The notes beneath the pieces were generated by a model, which worked only from the letters and a program-made list of their open reading frames with translations, was not told where the DNA came from and ran no database searches. Made by a program: the position numbers and the translations under genes. Below, in pieces: positions 60,351-64,000 of a stretch of DNA of 64,000 nucleotides; the first letter of the stretch is position 1; the number at the start of each line of letters is the position of its first letter. Origin of the DNA: Roseovarius pelagicus (GTDB lineage: Bacteria > Pseudomonadota > Alphaproteobacteria > Rhodobacterales > Rhodobacteraceae). Location: the NCBI RefSeq assembly GCF_025639885.1, contig NZ_CP106737.1, forward strand, positions 62,001 through 126,000, read 5' to 3'.

Positions 60351-63300
60351 TAGCTGATCACGCGTATCGTCTTGTTCCGCGGGCTCAGCTCCAGCATGTG
60401 GGCGTCTACCAGCGAATTATATATCTTCTCACCGACTCCGATCGCCGCAGGCAGCGCAAACTCTGCCGCCCGGATCGCCATGTGCGAGTTCGCCCCGCCA
60501 TACATGGTGATCAGTCCAGCGATATTCTGACCGAACAGCCAATCATAGCCGGGATCGGCCATCGGGATCATCACGATGCAGCCCTCCAGCGAAACTGGAC
60601 CAGCCACTTCTGCGTCCCCCGTACCCAAGGCGACATTTGACGCGCGAACCTCGTTCGTACCGATAAAGTTCGGTTGCCCGTCGCGCAGGCGGAAGATGCT
60701 GAAATCGGTCTTGCTGGTGATCAGTTCCGGTAGTTGACAAGCAGCCGAGACACGGGCGGATTTAGCCGCACGCTTGGCAGCCTTTGCCAGCGCCTTGGTC
60801 TTTCTCTGTGCCGATACCGGGCCATCCGCCAGATCCATCAATTCGCTCAGATGAAGATGTGACAGTGTCTCGCGTCCAAGGCCGTTCTCCTTGCCCCAGA
60901 GCAGGATATCATCCAGCGCGGCCGACAGATAGCGGGTGAAGATGAACTTACTTTTCTCGCGCCCTTCGATAGCCTGCCGCAGGAATGTCTCGATCTGGTC
61001 GCCGGAAGCCGCAATGCCAAGCGCCGACACAGCGTCAAAGAACGCCTGCTTTTGCCCGTCCCAGAGACTGATATCATGGTCGTGCGACGGGGCTTGTCCC
61101 GATTGTATGACCATCGGGCGCAGGTAATGCTCGGGTGCTTCGGCATAGGCTGGTGACTGAATGTCGTATGTCCCGGGGCGCAGATGCCCGTAGGTGCCAA
61201 CAAAGCTGTCCCAATCTAGTGCCCCATCAGCCACCCGCGCAGCATCAAGGACAATCTCATGCGAAACCGTGCGGATCGACGCGAGGAATGCCTCGCTGGC
61301 TGCCTGACTTAACACACCTTCGGCCACGGCATCGCGCAGCAGGGTGACTGCCACGAATCCGCTGCGTGCCAGATGTGCAAACGGCAGCGTCCCGCGCAGG
61401 CGGCATTCCTCCAGCAGGTAGCGGGCGCGGGCCAAACCGGCATGTTCGAATGTGTTTTTAAAGTTGTCGAGCTGGTCGGCCAGCGCTTCGGCCTCGGCCA
61501 AATCCAGCGGGGTTCGTGTGATGCCGTTCTGTGTTATCTGCCTGAGACCGTCCTCAAGCGCATTCAGATCGGCCTTGTCGCTGATCCCTTCGCCGGCCAG
61601 CGTATCGCGCCAGTGGACCGTCCCAAGGCTCATGCAGGTGGGCAGGATGTCAAACTCGACCTTGTCATGCGACTGTGGCTTGTCCCGCAGACGCCGCAGA
61701 TAGACATTCGCCAGTTTTTCCTGCAACGCATCGCTCACGTTCGCCGGAATGAACGAGTTAAAGCTGGCGCGGACATCGACGTAGTTCTTGCCGCAGAAAT
61801 TGACCAGCAAGGGCTGGGGCCGCACATCCTTGTAGCCGTATTCAGCGCGCTGGGTGGCCCAGATATCGTCAGTGATGAGGTAGCGATAAAGGCTCGCAGC
61901 CAGATTGCCCGCATTGGTACCGATGATCTCGGCGGGGTTCCAGTCTGGCATGACCCCGTAAATCGGCAGATCACCCTTGACGCGTAGCCTGGGCTGTTGG
62001 TGCGCCTTCCATTTTTTCTCGGCACGCCTTGCCATCGACAGGCAAGCTTTGGTCACGCCACCGCCCGATTTTTTCACTGTGATGGGGCGAACCTGAAGAA
62101 TGTGGATTTGCGTGTCTGCATCAATGGCAAACTCGATATCCAGCGCATCATAGCTCAGCAGCCATTCAATCTCGCGGATGGCGCACAGCAGTTTTTTCAG
62201 ATGTGGCGAGGGTATCGCGCCGTCCTTGATATCGCGCCGTACAACATAGGTAACACTGTCGCTATCCTTGCCTGCGGTAATGGCGTCGGTTTCAGTACTT
62301 TCCGCGTAATTAATGACATAATAGGGCGCGCCGAAATCAAGCGTGCGTGTAAAAGCGACCCCGCTCATCACGACATCCGGCACCATCGGCTGAACCAGAA
62401 CCTGATCGTCGATCTGCTTGTTCTCATAGGAATCGCAGACTTCGTCGATCGGGCCATGCAGATCGCTCTGCGGATCAATATTCAGCAGACTGGTATAGGC
62501 GCCCGCATTGGAGTGCAGAAATGAATCCTCGCTTTTCGCACTAGAGCGCACGATGATCTGTTGCGCCTCAAAGGCCGCGCGGATGCGGTCAATAATCTGG
62601 TCGGGCTCACGTTCCCATGCGGCGACGTCAAATGAGATTTGGGGTTGAATGACGGATTGCTTAACCACTGTGCTGAGCCGCGCCAGAGATTCGGCCTTGG
62701 TTCCCAACACAAAGCGCGCAATATCATGTGATTCCTTCAACTCTGCCCAGTCACCGCCTACGTCGCAGCCGCGCACGCTGTGGCCATGAATGCGGAACCA
62801 TTCGACCAGCCGCGCCAGACTGAGCGTTGATAACATCTCTTTTTGGTTGTCGGTCAGGGCTGCGAGCTGTCGCAAGGCCTCGCCCGAGAACCGCACCAAG
62901 CCGATGAATTCGCCCGATGCCCAATCGGTTGGCAGGTCGTCCCCTAGGCTTGCGAGGGTGTCACCACGCGCAACGACCTTCTCGCAACGCTCCAGATCCT
63001 CGTCCTGACGGTCGGTGTACCGGGTCCGGAACTGGCTGTCCCATGCGACCGTCAAATCGCTATCGCTCGCCCGTAACTGCCGAAGGATCTTGTCCCGGAA
63101 CAAGATATCGCCGTAGCAAACCAGCAACTCGGTAAGCCCATCCAGATCAACGCAAAACAGCGATCCTGCGCTGCCGGTTTCACGCCAGCTTCGGTTCTCG
63201 ACCACATTGATTTCGCTGAACTGCGTACGTGTCTCTTCTGTCTGATAGCCAGAGACGATCGTGATAGATTCCGTTTTCAGACCGGACGTGGTGATGATCC

Positions 63301-63448
63301 AGTCCAATGTCCGTTTCCCATGCATGGGCAATGCACGCGATAGTGCCGCCTCGGCATCTGCGCTACTCTGATGGGGCGTTCCGGCGTTCAGAATGATCAA
63401 TCGCGACGTTTGGCTGCCGTCGGTAAATTCAGAGGAAGAATGCGTCAT
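60350..63448 (-). CDS. PEP-synthase-like L-glutamine kinase (Cj1418 type) with N-terminal nucleotidyltransferase-like domain
   Basis: 1032 residues. C-terminal phosphohistidine domain at about residues 940-1030 (YGGANSHMAIRAAEFALPAA, His near 988). ATP-binding PEP-synthase domain around 270-500 (IIVRSSAKSEDSFLHSNAGA; LVQPMVPDVVMSGVAFTRTL; DIEFAIDADTQIHILQVRPI). Cj1418-type enzymes phosphorylate glutamine using these two domains. The first about 245 residues are extra: a nucleotidyltransferase-like fold that keeps VCYGDILF and TGSAGSLF. It has lost the Arg/Lys of the LAAGxGxRL loop (it reads LIILNAGTPHQSSAD). ATG 63448 chosen by family start and spacing. Confidence 0.83.
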   Translation of the reverse strand: MTHSSSEFTDGSQTSRLIILNAGTPHQSSADAEAALSRALPMHGKRTLDWIITTSGLKTESITIVSGYQTEETRTQFSEINVVENRSWRETGSAGSLFCVDLDGLTELLVCYGDILFRDKILRQLRASDSDLTVAWDSQFRTRYTDRQDEDLERCEKVVARGDTLASLGDDLPTDWASGEFIGLVRFSGEALRQLAALTDNQKEMLSTLSLARLVEWFRIHGHSVRGCDVGGDWAELKESHDIARFVLGTKAESLARLSTVVKQSVIQPQISFDVAAWEREPDQIIDRIRAAFEAQQIIVRSSAKSEDSFLHSNAGAYTSLLNIDPQSDLHGPIDEVCDSYENKQIDDQVLVQPMVPDVVMSGVAFTRTLDFGAPYYVINYAESTETDAITAGKDSDSVTYVVRRDIKDGAIPSPHLKKLLCAIREIEWLLSYDALDIEFAIDADTQIHILQVRPITVKKSGGGVTKACLSMARRAEKKWKAHQQPRLRVKGDLPIYGVMPDWNPAEIIGTNAGNLAASLYRYLITDDIWATQRAEYGYKDVRPQPLLVNFCGKNYVDVRASFNSFIPANVSDALQEKLANVYLRRLRDKPQSHDKVEFDILPTCMSLGTVHWRDTLAGEGISDKADLNALEDGLRQITQNGITRTPLDLAEAEALADQLDNFKNTFEHAGLARARYLLEECRLRGTLPFAHLARSGFVAVTLLRDAVAEGVLSQAASEAFLASIRTVSHEIVLDAARVADGALDWDSFVGTYGHLRPGTYDIQSPAYAEAPEHYLRPMVIQSGQAPSHDHDISLWDGQKQAFFDAVSALGIAASGDQIETFLRQAIEGREKSKFIFTRYLSAALDDILLWGKENGLGRETLSHLHLSELMDLADGPVSAQRKTKALAKAAKRAAKSARVSAACQLPELITSKTDFSIFRLRDGQPNFIGTNEVRASNVALGTGDAEVAGPVSLEGCIVMIPMADPGYDWLFGQNIAGLITMYGGANSHMAIRAAEFALPAAIGVGEKIYNSLVDAHMLELSPRNKTIRVIS

Positions 63449-63485
63449 GTAAGTGTTTCTTTTGCTATCTTGCGGGTTGCGCGTG

Positions 63486-64000
63486 TCAGGATGCCAGAAG
63501 TGCGGCCCAGTAATCGGAGTCTGTACCGTCTCCCAACAGAACCCGACGGGCATAGTCACGCTCTTGCTGCATTATCGGGTCCTGCTTTGACAAGCCCTCC
63601 AGGAATGCGCGCAGGTCGTCGACGGTATTGAGCTTCGCTCCGGGGTAGAATGGGCTATCCGGGTAACAGAACCGGCCCTCCGCTTTCCATGTGTCGTAGC
63701 TGACAAAACCGATGTGTCCTTCGAAGGGCAGAAAGTCAACGTAGATTGACGAAATGTCGGTGAGCAAACCATCAAATGACGGGAACAGATCAACTGATGA
63801 AAGTCCGTCAGGCGTGCCGACGGCGAAGATCCGTTTGGGTCCCTGATTTCCCACCGTAGTATCCGCATCGTCCAATGGGAGGGTCGACTGGTGGGACTTG
63901 ATCCACAGGCTGGTGTCGGCCTCGGCCAGAAGGGTGTTCAGGTCGAGCAGGGTCATGTTCATCTGCTTCAGCAGATAAACCAGATCCGAGGCTTCCTTGT
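63486..64000 (-). CDS. CDP-glycerol glycerophosphotransferase-like (TagB/TagF), C-terminal part
   Basis: The frame is open through the window end, so only the last about 170 residues are present. TagF-type signature SFDGLLTDISSIYVDFLPFE, GHIGFVSYDTWKAEGRF and YPGAKLNTVDDLRAFLEGL marks the CDP-polyol binding region. These enzymes add glycerol-phosphate (or other phospho-polyol) units to surface polymers at the cytoplasmic face of the membrane. 38 bp separate it from the downstream kinase gene, so it is part of the same operon. Confidence 0.85.
   Translation of the reverse strand, partial: KEASDLVYLLKQMNMTLLDLNTLLAEADTSLWIKSHQSTLPLDDADTTVGNQGPKRIFAVGTPDGLSSVDLFPSFDGLLTDISSIYVDFLPFEGHIGFVSYDTWKAEGRFCYPDSPFYPGAKLNTVDDLRAFLEGLSKQDPIMQQERDYARRVLLGDGTDSDYWAALLAS

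Noticed and set aside
1..64000. tRNA, rRNA or riboswitch genes
   Set aside because: No cloverleaf with conserved TTCGA/TTCAA arm plus acceptor pairing, no rRNA sequence and no recognisable riboswitch was found by reading; a covariance-model search could still reveal weak cases.

Overview
The window looks like plasmid or chromid DNA from an alphaproteobacterium of the Roseobacter/Rhodobacteraceae type. The main evidence is a complete repABC replicon (13.6-17.3 kb), which is restricted to Alphaproteobacteria. It sits with an alphaproteobacterial plasmid gene set (DUF1403, DUF736, DUF2493, DUF3768, a strawberry-notch helicase/methylase, ArdC) and remnants of a VirB/VirD2-type transfer system. 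Most genes are GC-rich. No rRNA, tRNA or CRISPR array was seen.

Layout. (1) 1-6.6 kb: the 3' part of an aldehyde dehydrogenase gene, then a convergent peptide-type ABC transporter operon (binding protein, two permeases, one fused double ATPase). (2) 7.0-13 kb: an IS6-family element, a ScpB/DUF1403/tyrosine-recombinase cluster with a loxP-like palindrome beside the recombinase, a ParDE pair, a serine resolvase and a VapBC pair. (3) 13.4-17.3 kb: repA-repB-repC with parS-like palindromes and an antisense ctRNA. (4) 17.4-19.5 kb: a Fic protein behind two matched operator-like palindromes, and a RES-Xre toxin-antitoxin pair. (5) 19.9-33.7 kb: a conserved but poorly understood plasmid island (ArdC, DUF3768, a large ParB-like protein, several DUFs, a 1420-residue methylase/helicase, a double DUF736 protein). 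Most genes here have their own terminator. A ProC-like gene and a RelBE pair sit inside it as likely later insertions. (6) 33.8-44.5 kb: accessory cargo, including a rhomboid protease, two LysR regulators, a WYL regulator, a quinone-type oxidoreductase, an epoxide hydrolase, WrbA, a DsbA/FrnE-like protein, an exporter, a VOC protein and a small kinase. (7) 45.3-53 kb: DUF2493, a nucleotidyltransferase-fold gene between 153-bp direct repeats, mobC, and a damaged transfer region in which a deletion joins half a relaxase gene to half of virB2. (8) 53.2-58.9 kb: a graveyard of insertion sequences and gene fragments (intact IS21 with an 8-bp target duplication, IS6 fragment, IS3 with an amber codon, truncated Tn402/Tn5053-like transposon, two broken metabolic genes). 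(9) 58.9-64 kb: a minus-strand surface-polymer operon.

The strongest functional inference concerns region 9. Three overlapping genes encode a PEP-synthase-like kinase, a class I glutamine amidotransferase and a CTP-type nucleotidyltransferase. Family and order match the Campylobacter jejuni Cj1418-Cj1417-Cj1416 genes, which make cytidine diphosphoramidate from glutamine for capsule O-methyl phosphoramidate. The adjacent gene is a CDP-glycerol glycerophosphotransferase-like protein, and the kinase carries an extra N-terminal nucleotidyltransferase-like domain. This suggests a phosphoramidate-modified surface polymer in an alphaproteobacterium. The last known step (Cj1415-like kinase) is absent next to the genes, where transposon debris lies.

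Regions 5 and 7 probably formed the leading and transfer part of a conjugative plasmid that has since lost autonomous transfer. The DNA methylase/helicase, ArdC and ParB-like proteins are candidates for protecting or establishing incoming DNA; this is inference. All calls come from reading the sequence and translations, without database searches.
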